DNA from: SKKL01 sp046543225
Lineage (GTDB): Bacteria; Actinomycetota; Acidimicrobiia; Acidimicrobiales; SKKL01
Direction: 5' to 3'
NCBI GenBank assembly: GCA_046543225.1
Contig: JBKGZW010000022.1
Span: 1-24,022, forward strand
Length of the DNA: 24,022 nt
In this document: one piece after another, positions 6,065 to 13,192 of the stretch
Layout: each line of letters starts with the position of its first letter
How positions within the stretch are numbered: the first letter of the stretch is position 1
Made by a program: the position numbers and the translations under genes
Notes under the pieces: generated by a model
The model's database searches: none
What the model saw: the letters and a program-made list of their open reading frames with translations, nothing else
Told to the model about the DNA's origin: nothing

Positions 6065-6952
6065 GTGGGCTGGGACCTGGACCGCTTCGAGGCCGTGCTG
6101 ACCGGGGTGTCGTCGGCGACACGCCGGGCATATCGGTCCGACCTCGACGCCTTCGCCACCTGGGTGGCCAGAGCCGGTGTCGACGAACCCGCTGCGGTCC
6201 GCAGGATCCACCTGCGGCGCTATCTCGCGCACCTCTCCACCAGGGGGTATGCCCGACGCTCGGTCGGCCGCAAGGCCTCATCGTTGCGGCGGTACTTCGC
6301 CTGGGCGCACTCGAGTGGACTGGTCGACACCGATCCCGCGGTCTCGTTGTCCGCGCCGTCGGGCACCGGTCGGTTGCCGCGGGTCTTGCGCGACGACGAG
6401 CTCGACGCGCTGCTCGAGCCATCGCCATCCGCAGACCGAACCGGCCCCGCGGCCGACGACCCGATCTCGCTGCGCGACGATGCCGTCATCGAGCTGCTCT
6501 ACGGTTCAGGGCTTCGGGTCGGCGAGCTGTGTGGCCTCGTCGCCGGCGACCTCGACCTGCGCCGGCGTCAGGTCCGGGTCTGGGGCAAGGGCGACAAGCA
6601 GCGACGTGTGCCGTTGTCGGCCGCCGCGGCCCAGGCGGTCCGCACCTGGATCGACCTCGGGCGGGGTCAGCTGGACCGAGGCGAAGGCGGCGATGCGCTG
6701 TTCCTCAACCGTCGGGCCAAGCCGCTCACCCCACGGGACGTGCGTCGCATCCTCGATGCCCGCGCCCTCAACCCGGTGAACCCCCACGCGCTGCGCCACA
6801 CCTTTGCCACCCACCTGCTCGACGGCGGCGCCGACCTGCGCTCGGTTCAAGAGTTGCTGGGCCATGCCGACGTGGGTACGACACAGATCTACACGCATGT
6901 GAGCACCGAGCGCCTCCAGCAGGTGCACGAGGCCACCCACCCCCGCGGATAG
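6065..6952 (+). CDS. xerC: XerC-type tyrosine recombinase
   Basis: Tyrosine recombinase that, with a XerD partner, resolves chromosome dimers at dif. Numbered from the GTG at 6065 (295 residues), it has a SAM-like core-binding domain (about 5-90) and a catalytic domain with every active-site residue: Arg151 (GSGLRVGEL), Lys175 (GKGDKQRR), His241 and Arg244 (HALRHTFATHLL), His267 (LLGHADVGTTQ) and the nucleophile Tyr276 (IYTHV). The start is uncertain: ATG at 6023 adds 14 residues but has its G-run too close, whereas GTG at 6065 is six bases after a TACGGT hexamer, as in a leaderless mRNA. The position between dprA and a whiG-type sigma gene is the standard actinobacterial arrangement, so it is not a phage integrase. 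Confidence 0.93.
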   Translation: MGWDLDRFEAVLTGVSSATRRAYRSDLDAFATWVARAGVDEPAAVRRIHLRRYLAHLSTRGYARRSVGRKASSLRRYFAWAHSSGLVDTDPAVSLSAPSGTGRLPRVLRDDELDALLEPSPSADRTGPAADDPISLRDDAVIELLYGSGLRVGELCGLVAGDLDLRRRQVRVWGKGDKQRRVPLSAAAAQAVRTWIDLGRGQLDRGEGGDALFLNRRAKPLTPRDVRRILDARALNPVNPHALRHTFATHLLDGGADLRSVQELLGHADVGTTQIYTHVSTERLQQVHEATHPRG

Positions 6953-6960
6953 GGAACTCA

Positions 6961-7740
6961 GTGGATCACGACCCCCTCGACATCGACGAGATCTGGAACG
7001 AGTTCAAGCGCACGGGTGATCGGGGTGTCCGCGACCAGTTGATCCTGCACTACTCGCCGCTGGTGAAGTTCGTCGCCGGGCGCATGGCGGTGGGCCTGCC
7101 CCAGAACGTCGAACAGGCCGACCTGGCCAGCTACGGGGTCTTCGGGCTCATCGACGCCATCGAGAAGTTCGAGCCGGCAAGAGGGTTCAAGTTCGAGACC
7201 TATGCGATCTCTCGCATCAAGGGCGCCATCCTCGACGAGCTCCGATCCATCGACTGGGTTCCTCGCTCGGTGCGGGCCAAGGCCCGAGCGGTCGAGAACG
7301 CCTACGCGACGCTCGAGTCGAAGTTGCACCGCACACCCACCGACAGCGAGATCGCCACCGAGCTCGACGTCACCGAGGAGCAGCTCCAAGCGACCCTGAG
7401 CCAGATCTCGTTCGTGGGCCTCGCGGCGCTGGACGAGACGTTGTCGATGGGCGGGGGAGAGCGCGAGTCGTTCACCCTGGGTGACACGATCGCCGACAAG
7501 CGCGACGGCCCGGTCGACGCGTTCGAGGTCGAGGAGATGCGGTCGCTGCTGGCCGACTCCATCAACCGGATGCCCGAGCGCGAGAAGATCGTGCTCACCC
7601 TCTACTACTACGAGGGACTCACCCTCGCCGAGATCGGCGAGGTCCTCTCGGTCACCGAGAGTCGTGTCTGCCAGATCCACACCAAGGCGGTGCTGCAGCT
7701 GCGGTCCAGGATCTCGGCATCGCAGCGCGAGCTGGCGTAG
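6961..7740 (+). CDS. whiG: RNA polymerase sigma factor, FliA/WhiG type (sigma-28 family)
   Basis: An alternative sigma factor of 259 residues. Region 2 (about 24-95) includes YSPLVKFVAGRMAVGLPQ and FKFETYAISRIKGAILDELR, where it binds core polymerase and the -10; region 3 begins DWVPRSVRAKAR (98-109); region 4 (about 195-250) has the helix-turn-helix LTLAEIGEVLSVTESRVCQI that reads the -35. WhiG drives early sporulation in Streptomyces and FliA drives flagellar genes elsewhere; which role applies here cannot be told, and no flagellar or sporulation gene is in the window. The GTG at 6961 has AGGGA at 6951-6955, which overlaps the end of the recombinase stop, so the pair is tightly coupled. The symbol follows synteny (dprA-xerC-whiG-M23-rpsB). 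Confidence 0.93.
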   Translation: MDHDPLDIDEIWNEFKRTGDRGVRDQLILHYSPLVKFVAGRMAVGLPQNVEQADLASYGVFGLIDAIEKFEPARGFKFETYAISRIKGAILDELRSIDWVPRSVRAKARAVENAYATLESKLHRTPTDSEIATELDVTEEQLQATLSQISFVGLAALDETLSMGGGERESFTLGDTIADKRDGPVDAFEVEEMRSLLADSINRMPEREKIVLTLYYYEGLTLAEIGEVLSVTESRVCQIHTKAVLQLRSRISASQRELA

Positions 7741-7806
7741 CGGTCATCCGGTCGCGTCACACCGTGGAGCGGCCCGGAGCCTGACCTGCCCGCCACCACC
7801 TTCCCC

Positions 7807-7846
7807 GGACCACTTCCCCCCGAACCGCTGTTGTCGGGAGTGGTCC
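7807..7846 (+). promoter_or_regulatory. Hairpin sequestering the ribosome binding site of the LytM-hydrolase gene
   Basis: GGACCACT (7807-7814) pairs perfectly with AGTGGTCC (7839-7846); inside it CCCGA (7819-7823) pairs with TCGGG (7834-7838), leaving a 4-base bulge and a 10-base loop. The right arm contains the GGGAG (7836-7840) Shine-Dalgarno and ends one base before the ATG at 7848. It could repress translation unless opened, or act as a terminator-like stem after the sigma gene; no T-tract follows. Confidence 0.5.
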
Positions 7847-7847
7847 C

Positions 7848-9755
7848 ATGGTGGTGCGCGTCACGGCGCTGGTTGTTGTGTTCGGGGCAGTCGCTGCCCT
7901 CCTCGTCCCCGTCCCCGCGCTCGCCGACGACGGCTCCGGCGCCGTCACCTACGAGCATCCGGTCGATGCGGAGATCATCGACGGGTTCAGGCCTCCGCTC
8001 ACCCGCTTCGGGCCCGGCAACCGGGGGGTGGAGTACGCCACCGCGCCGGGTGAGGAGGTCCGGGCCGCGGCCGACGGCGTGGTCACCTTCGCCGGCCAGG
8101 TCGGGGGCGCCCTGCACGTCACGGTCGAGCACCCCGACCGGCGCCTCACCAGCTACTCGGGCGTCGGTGAGCTGTCGGTCCGGCTCGGCCAACAGGTGGC
8201 CGCCGGCCAGGTCGTGGCCCTCGCAGGTGGCGTCACCCACGTAGGCGTTCGCGAGCAGGGTCGCTACGTCGACCCCGAGGTGCTCTTCGGCGCGGGGCGG
8301 ATCGCGGTGCGGCTGGTGCCGGAGTCGCCGCTCGGTGACAGCGCCTGGACCACCCCGGGCCAGCGTGCGGCCGAACTCCGGCTGATCGCCCTCGACCTGG
8401 GGGGAGGTGGCGGTTTCGGCGTGCTCGGCCGCGTGGGAGGCGCGCTGATGGGCGCCGGCGGGTGGATGATCAACGGCGGCGCGACGGTGCTCGGGATGCA
8501 GCTCGAGTCCACCCGGTGGTTGGGCACCTCCACCTCCGAGCTGGTCATGGCTGCCGCCCCCTACGTGGCGGAGGTGAGCTGGTACCTGGCCCCCTACGCC
8601 CTCGGGGCGGTCAACCCGTACCTCTCAGGGGTGGTCTTCGGGATCCTGGTCCCGCTCGCCCAGGGGGAGGTGCCCCCGATGCTGCTGTTCACCTTCGACG
8701 TCCTCGAATCCCCCTGGCGCACGTTCGGCGCGGTCGCCGAGTGGTGGCACCATCGCCAGATCTGCACCCCGGAGAGCGTCGTCGCCGAGCAGCCGGGGGG
8801 TCGCCGGGTCGCGGTGATGGTGGCCGGTCTGGACTCCAGCAGCGACGGGGCATCGGTCGGTGAGCTCCGGACCGACGAGCTCGGCTACCACGAGGGTGAC
8901 GTCATCGGGTTCAGCTACGCGGGCGGACGCACCACCGGTCACTTCGACGAGGAGACCGTGTCGGCGACCGGGGATCTGGCCCACATCGAGACCACCGACT
9001 ACGACCGGGCGGAGTCCTCGACGGGGCTCGGTTCGCGTGGAGCGCTGCTCGCCGACCTGTTAACCGAGGTGGCTCGCTCCGCGCCCGATGCCACCGTCGA
9101 TGTCTACGCCCACTCCCAGGGCGGGGTCGTGGCGCGCCTGGCCCTGCGCGAGCTGGAGTCTCGTGAGCGGGGACGGGAGGTGATCGAGCGCCTGGGGCTG
9201 GTGGCCACCATGGCCACGCCCCACCAGGGAGCCGATCTGGCCACGCTGGCGGTCGAGGCCAGCACCCTGTCCGGGGGCCCTTCCCTCCTCGAGTCCATCG
9301 AGGCGGCCACCGGCTCCACCACCGATCCGCGGGGCACCAACCTCCCCGATCTGTCCCGACGCTCGGACCTGCTCCTCGAACTGCAGTCCAGGCCCCTCCC
9401 CGGCGGTCCCGACTACCTCAGCATCGGTGCCAGCGGCGACCCGGTCGTGCTCGACCGCCGGACCCGACTCGACGGCGCTCGACAGGTGACCGTGCCCATC
9501 GTCGGTGCCGGTGCTCACGGAGCGGTGCCCGGACACGAGGCCACCACCAGGGAGCTGGCGCTCGGTCTGGCCGACATGGGTCCCGCCTGTCGCGGCCTGT
9601 TCGAGACCATGGGCGACCACCTCGCGTCCGAGATGGTGTTGACTGCGACCAGCCTGGTTGGTCTGGCCATCACCGGTGCGACCCTGCCCATCGGACCCGA
9701 CGATCTGGCCGGCGACCTGCTCGGCGATCCACTCGATGCCTCGGTCGCCTGGTGA
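7848..9755 (+). CDS. Exported fusion: degenerate LytM (M23) domain plus alpha/beta-hydrolase
   Basis: A 635-residue protein. A signal peptide (hydrophobic 7-23, likely cut after Ala26 in PALADD) indicates export. Residues about 50-147 align with the M23/LytM fold (ADGVVTFAGQ, QQVAAGQVVALAGG, REQGRYVDP), but metal ligands are altered: the usual HxxxD first motif is N58-R-G-V-E62, and the H-x-H motif keeps only His131 (THVGV). This domain is probably not an active endopeptidase. A middle stretch (about 185-275) is glycine-rich and hydrophobic. Residues about 320-570 resemble a lipase-type alpha/beta-hydrolase: nucleophile Ser423 in YAHSQGG, ATPHQGADL (456-464), likely acid Asp531 (GASGDPVV) and His557 or His563. 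It occupies the slot where actinobacteria carry a plain M23 peptidase, between whiG and rpsB. Substrate unknown; a cell-wall or lipid ester is a guess. Confidence 0.85.
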   Translation: MVVRVTALVVVFGAVAALLVPVPALADDGSGAVTYEHPVDAEIIDGFRPPLTRFGPGNRGVEYATAPGEEVRAAADGVVTFAGQVGGALHVTVEHPDRRLTSYSGVGELSVRLGQQVAAGQVVALAGGVTHVGVREQGRYVDPEVLFGAGRIAVRLVPESPLGDSAWTTPGQRAAELRLIALDLGGGGGFGVLGRVGGALMGAGGWMINGGATVLGMQLESTRWLGTSTSELVMAAAPYVAEVSWYLAPYALGAVNPYLSGVVFGILVPLAQGEVPPMLLFTFDVLESPWRTFGAVAEWWHHRQICTPESVVAEQPGGRRVAVMVAGLDSSSDGASVGELRTDELGYHEGDVIGFSYAGGRTTGHFDEETVSATGDLAHIETTDYDRAESSTGLGSRGALLADLLTEVARSAPDATVDVYAHSQGGVVARLALRELESRERGREVIERLGLVATMATPHQGADLATLAVEASTLSGGPSLLESIEAATGSTTDPRGTNLPDLSRRSDLLLELQSRPLPGGPDYLSIGASGDPVVLDRRTRLDGARQVTVPIVGAGAHGAVPGHEATTRELALGLADMGPACRGLFETMGDHLASEMVLTATSLVGLAITGATLPIGPDDLAGDLLGDPLDASVAW

Positions 9756-9786
9756 TCGGGCTGGTGATGAGCTGGCTCCCGCCCGC

Positions 9787-9792
9787 TAGACT
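9787..9792 (+). promoter_or_regulatory. rpsB: Likely -10 of the rpsB-tsf promoter
   Basis: TAGACT lies in the 166-base gap before rpsB, preceded 16-17 bases upstream by only a weak -35 (around GTGATG, 9764-9769). Transcription from it would give a leader of about 120 bases. In that leader GTTGG (9883-9887) can pair with CCAAC (9900-9904) just upstream of the GGAAGGAG ribosome binding site, and TCGG-AACC-CCGA forms a small hairpin. A long leader is common before ribosomal protein genes; no named leader motif is recognised. Confidence 0.4.
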
Positions 9793-9921
9793 GCCGGGTC
9801 GGCCTGCTCGCGGGTCGCGCCCTCGGAACCCCGAAGGCGAATCCTCATCTCCAGCCGCATCGAACCACGGTCGCCTCCGGGCGTTGGTGCGGTGTTCGTC
9901 CAACCGATGGAAGGAGCCGTC

Positions 9922-10926
9922 ATGACTGCTGTCGTGACCATGAAGCAACTGCTCGAGGCCGGGGTGCACTTCGGTCACCAGACCAGACGCTGGAACCCCA
10001 AGATGCAGCGGTTCATCCACGGAGACCGCAACGGCATCTACATCATCGATCTCCAGCAGACCCTCCAGCGCATCGAGACCGCCTACACCTTCGTGCGCGA
10101 CACCGTCGCCGACGGCGGCACCATCTTGTTCGTCGGCACCAAGAAGCAGGCCCAGGGGCCGGTGCAGTCCTATGCCGAGAAGTGTGGGATGCCCTACATC
10201 AACGAGCGCTGGCTCGGCGGCATGCTCACCAACTTCGAGACCATGTCCAAGCGCGTGGCCAAGATGAAGGAGTACCAGCGCATGCGCGCCTCGGGTGAGT
10301 TCGAGGCGATGCCCAAGAAGGAAGCGCTGATGATCTCCCGTGAGCTCGACAAGCTCGAGCGGAACCTGGGCGGCATCCGCGACATGGACCAGCTGCCCGA
10401 CATCGTGTTCGTGCTCGACACCAAGAAGGAGCACATCGCGGTCACCGAGGCCAACAAGCTCGGCATCCCGATCGTGGCGGTGGTCGACACCAACTGCGAC
10501 CCCGACATCATCCAGTACGTGATCCCCGGCAACGACGACGCCATCCGCTCCGGCGACCTCATGTGCCGGGTCATCGCCGACGCCGTGCTCGAGGGACGCT
10601 TCATCCGGTCCCGCCGCGAGGGTGGCGACGGCGGCGGCCCCCGTCGCAGCCTCCGCGAGGAAGACGAGATCGCCGCCCAGCAGGCCGAGGCCCGTCGCCA
10701 GGCTGCACTCGCCGCGGCCGAGCGCGAGGCCCGGATCGCGTCCGGTGCCAGTGCCGAGGCCGCCCCGGCAGCCCCGGCCGAGACCGCTCCTGCCGAACCT
10801 GAGGCCGCCCCTGCCGAGACCGTCTCTGCTGAGAGCACCTCTGAGACCGCCCCTGCCGAGACTGCGTCTGCCGATGCCGCCCCCCAGCCCGAGTCCGCCC
10901 CCGACGAGACCACCCAGGAGTCGTGA
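9922..10926 (+). CDS. rpsB: 30S ribosomal protein S2 with an Ala/Pro/Glu-rich tail
   Basis: The first about 230 residues are canonical S2: VTMKQLLEAGVHFGHQTRRW, NGIYIIDLQQT, FVGTKKQAQ, YINERWLGGMLTNF, LPDIVFVLDTKKE, PIVAVVDTNCDPD and YVIPGNDDAIRS. From about residue 234 to 334 the protein continues into a basic/glycine stretch, an Ala/Glu/Arg coiled segment, then a low-complexity tail with repeated A-P-A-E-T-like units and an acidic end. Such tails occur in many actinobacterial S2 proteins, though about 100 residues is long. The ATG at 9922 is selected over the in-frame start at 9892 because GGAAGGAG (9909-9916) sits at correct spacing and the family starts here. tsf follows after six bases. 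Confidence 0.96.
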   Translation: MTAVVTMKQLLEAGVHFGHQTRRWNPKMQRFIHGDRNGIYIIDLQQTLQRIETAYTFVRDTVADGGTILFVGTKKQAQGPVQSYAEKCGMPYINERWLGGMLTNFETMSKRVAKMKEYQRMRASGEFEAMPKKEALMISRELDKLERNLGGIRDMDQLPDIVFVLDTKKEHIAVTEANKLGIPIVAVVDTNCDPDIIQYVIPGNDDAIRSGDLMCRVIADAVLEGRFIRSRREGGDGGGPRRSLREEDEIAAQQAEARRQAALAAAEREARIASGASAEAAPAAPAETAPAEPEAAPAETVSAESTSETAPAETASADAAPQPESAPDETTQES

Positions 10927-10932
10927 CCCCCC

Positions 10933-11727
10933 ATGTCCAGCATCACCGCCAAGGACGTCCAGGCGCTGCGTCAGGCCACCGGCGCCGGCATGATGGACGC
11001 CAAGAAGGCGCTCACCAACAACGACGGTGACTTCGACGCCGCCGCCAAGTGGCTCCGCGAGCAGGGACTGTCCAAGGCGGCCAAGCGCAGCGACCGCGAG
11101 AACACCCAGGGCGCAGTCGCCATCGCCAGGGCCGACGGTGCGATCGCCATGGTCGAGCTCAAGTGCGAGACCGACTTCTCCGCCAAGGCCGACGACTTCG
11201 TCAAGGTCGTCACCACCCTGGCCGAGGCGGTGGCGGCTCGGGGCGAGGACGCAGTCAGCGAGCTGGCCGCCGAGGTCGACCAGATGAAGATCACCAAGAA
11301 GGAGAACATCGAGGTCGGCAAGGTCGTGCGCTGGGAGATCGGCGAGGGCCACATCGTCGACGCCTACCTCCACCTCCAGGACGGCCGTGGTGTCAACGGC
11401 GTGCTGGTCGAGCTCAGTGGTGGGTCCGTCGAGCTCGCCCACGACGTCGCGGTGCACATCGCGTTCTCCAAGCCCGACTACCTCAGCCGTGACGAAGTCC
11501 CCGCCGAGCTGGTGGAGGCCGAGCGGTCTGCGCTCACCGACCTCACCAAGGCCGAAGGCAAGCCCGAGGCCGCGCTCGACAAGATCGTCGAGGGTCGTCT
11601 CACCGGCTGGTTCAAAGAGCGGGTCCTGCTCGAGCAGAACTTCGTACGTGACGAGAAGCAGACCATCGCCCAACTCCTGGGCGAGGCCGAGCTGGTGCGC
11701 TTCGACCAGATCGTCATCGGCAGCTGA
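10933..11727 (+). CDS. tsf: Elongation factor Ts
   Basis: EF-Ts releases GDP from EF-Tu. The 264-residue protein shows the N-terminal UBA-like helix bundle (ITAKDVQALRQATGAGMMDA, 4-23), the family motif CETDFSAKADDF (78-89; usually TDFV-A-N-x-x-F, here Ser-Ala-Lys), and the C-terminal VLLEQNFVRDEKQTIAQLL. Length is normal for the actinobacterial form. The ATG at 10933 has AGGAG (10917-10921) inside the end of rpsB, and only six bases separate the genes, so the two are cotranscribed; rpsB-tsf is a near-universal pair. pyrH starts two bases after its stop. Confidence 0.97.
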   Translation: MSSITAKDVQALRQATGAGMMDAKKALTNNDGDFDAAAKWLREQGLSKAAKRSDRENTQGAVAIARADGAIAMVELKCETDFSAKADDFVKVVTTLAEAVAARGEDAVSELAAEVDQMKITKKENIEVGKVVRWEIGEGHIVDAYLHLQDGRGVNGVLVELSGGSVELAHDVAVHIAFSKPDYLSRDEVPAELVEAERSALTDLTKAEGKPEAALDKIVEGRLTGWFKERVLLEQNFVRDEKQTIAQLLGEAELVRFDQIVIGS

Positions 11728-11729
11728 CC

Positions 11730-12509
11730 GTGACCGCGGCCGACCCCGACACCGGCACCGAGGCGAACCTCGATCCCGTGGCGTCCAAGCGCACGGCTCG
11801 ATGGGATCGTGTGGTGCTGAAGGTGTCGGGTGAGGCCTTCGCGGGCGCCGCCAGCTACGGCATCGACGGCGCCACGGTGCGCGACATCGCCGAGGTGATC
11901 GTCGCGGTCAAGGTCGAGTTCGACGTCGACATCGCGGTGGTGGTCGGCGGCGGCAACATCTGGCGAGGGATGACCGGTCAGGGCGCGGGCATGGACCGTG
12001 CCCAAGCCGACTACATGGGCATGCTCGCCACCGTCATCAACGCCTTGGCCCTCCAGGACGTGCTCGAGCAGCTCGGTCAGCCGACCCGGGTGCAGAGCGC
12101 CATCCACATGGCCCAGGTCGCCGAGCCCTACATCCGTCGACGGGCCGTGCGCCACCTGGAGAAGGGTCGCGTGGTGATCTTCGCGGGTGGAAGCGGCAAC
12201 CCCTTCTTCACCACCGACACCACTGCGGCGCTCCGGGCGGTCGAGATCGAGGCCGGGGCGCTGCTGAAGGGCACCCACGGAGGTACCGACGGCATCTACA
12301 CCGACGACCCCCGCGCCAATCCCGACGCCACCAAGCTCGATCAGATCACCTACCTCGACGTGATCAAGCAGGGGCTGCAGGCCATGGACTCCACCGCGGT
12401 CACGCTGTGCATGGAGAACGAGATGCCGGTCGTCTACTTCGACCTGCTCGGCCCCGGCAACGTGCGGTCCATCCTGGCGGGTGAGCCGGTCGGTACGCTG
12501 GTCACATGA
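11730..12509 (+). CDS. pyrH: Uridylate kinase (UMP kinase)
   Basis: PyrH phosphorylates UMP to UDP as a hexamer of the amino-acid-kinase fold. Motifs: VVLKVSGEAF (28-37), VVVGGGNIWRG (70-80), ADYMGMLATVINALALQ, VIFAGGSGNPFFTTDTTAAL, and KGTHGGTDGIYTDDPR. The GTG at 11730, two bases after the tsf stop, gives 259 residues with a non-conserved N-terminal extension of about 25; GTG at 11778 (VASKRTARWDR) is an alternative start and neither has a strong ribosome binding site. The stop at 12507-12509 overlaps the ATG of a short leader ORF before frr. Confidence 0.96.
   Translation: MTAADPDTGTEANLDPVASKRTARWDRVVLKVSGEAFAGAASYGIDGATVRDIAEVIVAVKVEFDVDIAVVVGGGNIWRGMTGQGAGMDRAQADYMGMLATVINALALQDVLEQLGQPTRVQSAIHMAQVAEPYIRRRAVRHLEKGRVVIFAGGSGNPFFTTDTTAALRAVEIEAGALLKGTHGGTDGIYTDDPRANPDATKLDQITYLDVIKQGLQAMDSTAVTLCMENEMPVVYFDLLGPGNVRSILAGEPVGTLVT
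12494..12499 (+). promoter_or_regulatory. Possible -10 inside the end of pyrH, driving the frr leader ORF
   Basis: TACGCT is followed by six bases (GGTCAC) and then an ATG at 12506, the same arrangement seen before other probable leaderless genes here. No -35 match is evident, and the sequence is also constrained as pyrH coding DNA. Confidence 0.3.
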
Positions 12510-12577
12510 CCGTCGGTCCCCGATCTCCCGCGTCTCGCCCGGTGACGATCCCCACCCCAGAGGCGGCAACCCAGTGA
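12506..12577 (+). CDS. Putative 23-codon leader ORF linking pyrH to frr
   Basis: ATG at 12506 overlaps the pyrH stop (ATGA) and the frame ends at TGA 12575-12577, which overlaps the frr GTG start at 12574 (GTGA). The peptide starts MTVGPRSPASRP and ends EAATQ, with no recognisable domain. Since it exactly fills the pyrH-frr gap with an overlap at both ends, it could carry ribosomes from one gene to the next (translational coupling). It has no ribosome binding site of its own. It may simply be a chance frame. Confidence 0.35.
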   Translation: MTVGPRSPASRPVTIPTPEAATQ

Positions 12578-13143
12578 GCGACGAGCTGGTCGAGCTCGTG
12601 CTCGACGACGCCAGCGACAAGATGCAGCGCGCCGTCGCCCACGCCCGCCAGGAGTTCAGCTCCATCCGCACCGGGCGGGCAGCCCCGGCGCTGGTCGAGC
12701 GCCTGCCGGTCGAGGCCTACGGCGAGGAGATGGCCATGCAGCAGCTCGCCAGCTTCCAGGTCCCCGAGGCGCGCCAGCTGCTCATCACCCCGTTCGACAA
12801 GAACAACCTGGGGGCCATCGAGAAGGCGCTGCAGCACTCCGACCTGGGGCTCACACCCAGCAACGACGGCCACTCGATCCGGCTCAGCTTCCCGCCCCTC
12901 ACCGAGGAGCGGCGCAAGGACCTGGTCAAGGTCGTCCGCCAGATGGCCGAGGATGGCCGCATCGCGATCCGCAACGCCCGCCGCGATGCCCGCAAGGACC
13001 TCGAAGCCGCCAAGAAGGATGCCGAGCTGTCCGAGGACGACCTCGCCCGGGCCGAAAAGGAGCTCGACAAGCGGACCCACGCCTACGAGGCCGAGATCAC
13101 CGCAGCACTGGAGCAGAAAGAGACCGAGCTGCTCGAGGTCTGA
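12574..13143 (+). CDS. frr: Ribosome recycling factor
   Basis: RRF splits post-termination ribosomes together with EF-G. The 189-residue protein has the tRNA-shaped family pattern: DKMQRAVAHARQEFSSIRTG (14-33) opening the three-helix bundle, RLPVEAYGEEMAMQQLASF (the beta domain), ITPFDKNNLGAIEKAL, IRLSFPPLTEERRKDLVKVV, and the closing helix with KEL-x-KRTHAYEAEI. GTG at 12574 is chosen because it yields the normal length and family start; AGAGGCGG at 12560-12567 is a plausible ribosome binding site. The frame is open upstream but that part is unlike RRF. It follows pyrH as in most bacteria, and a 9-bp hairpin begins at its stop codon. Confidence 0.95.
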   Translation: MSDELVELVLDDASDKMQRAVAHARQEFSSIRTGRAAPALVERLPVEAYGEEMAMQQLASFQVPEARQLLITPFDKNNLGAIEKALQHSDLGLTPSNDGHSIRLSFPPLTEERRKDLVKVVRQMAEDGRIAIRNARRDARKDLEAAKKDAELSEDDLARAEKELDKRTHAYEAEITAALEQKETELLEV

Positions 13144-13164
13144 CCACGGTACCCGCCGTGGTCA
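13141..13164 (+). terminator. Perfect 9-bp hairpin between frr and cdsA
   Basis: TGACCACGG (13141-13149, including the frr stop) pairs with CCGTGGTCA (13156-13164) around a 6-base loop. There is no T-tract, so it could be a GC-rich terminator, a partial attenuator or an mRNA stabiliser that separates the rpsB-frr unit from cdsA. Confidence 0.45.
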
Positions 13165-13192
13165 GCTCCCCGGGAGCATCAGGAGGTCCTCC

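Noticed and set aside
3280..6232. Long minus-strand frames (3280-5031 and 4733-6232) opposite comM and dprA
   Set aside because: They mirror well-conserved plus-strand genes, have no recognisable domain and show the Arg/Gly/His/Pro-rich composition typical of antisense frames in high-G+C DNA.
6065..6952. Tyrosine recombinase as a sign of an integrated element
   Set aside because: Its neighbours (dprA before, whiG after) are the standard chromosomal setting of XerC, and no attachment repeats, tRNA or phage genes are present.
10741..10926. Repeated GCC-rich units suggesting a DNA satellite
   Set aside because: The units keep the rpsB frame and vary at third positions, so they encode a low-complexity protein tail rather than a DNA repeat.
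9670..12671. Long minus-strand frames (9670-11673 and 11478-12671) opposite rpsB, tsf and pyrH
   Set aside because: They are shadows of essential genes; the Gly/Leu/Val repeats in the first are the antisense reading of the S2 Ala/Pro/Glu tail, not a real repeat protein.
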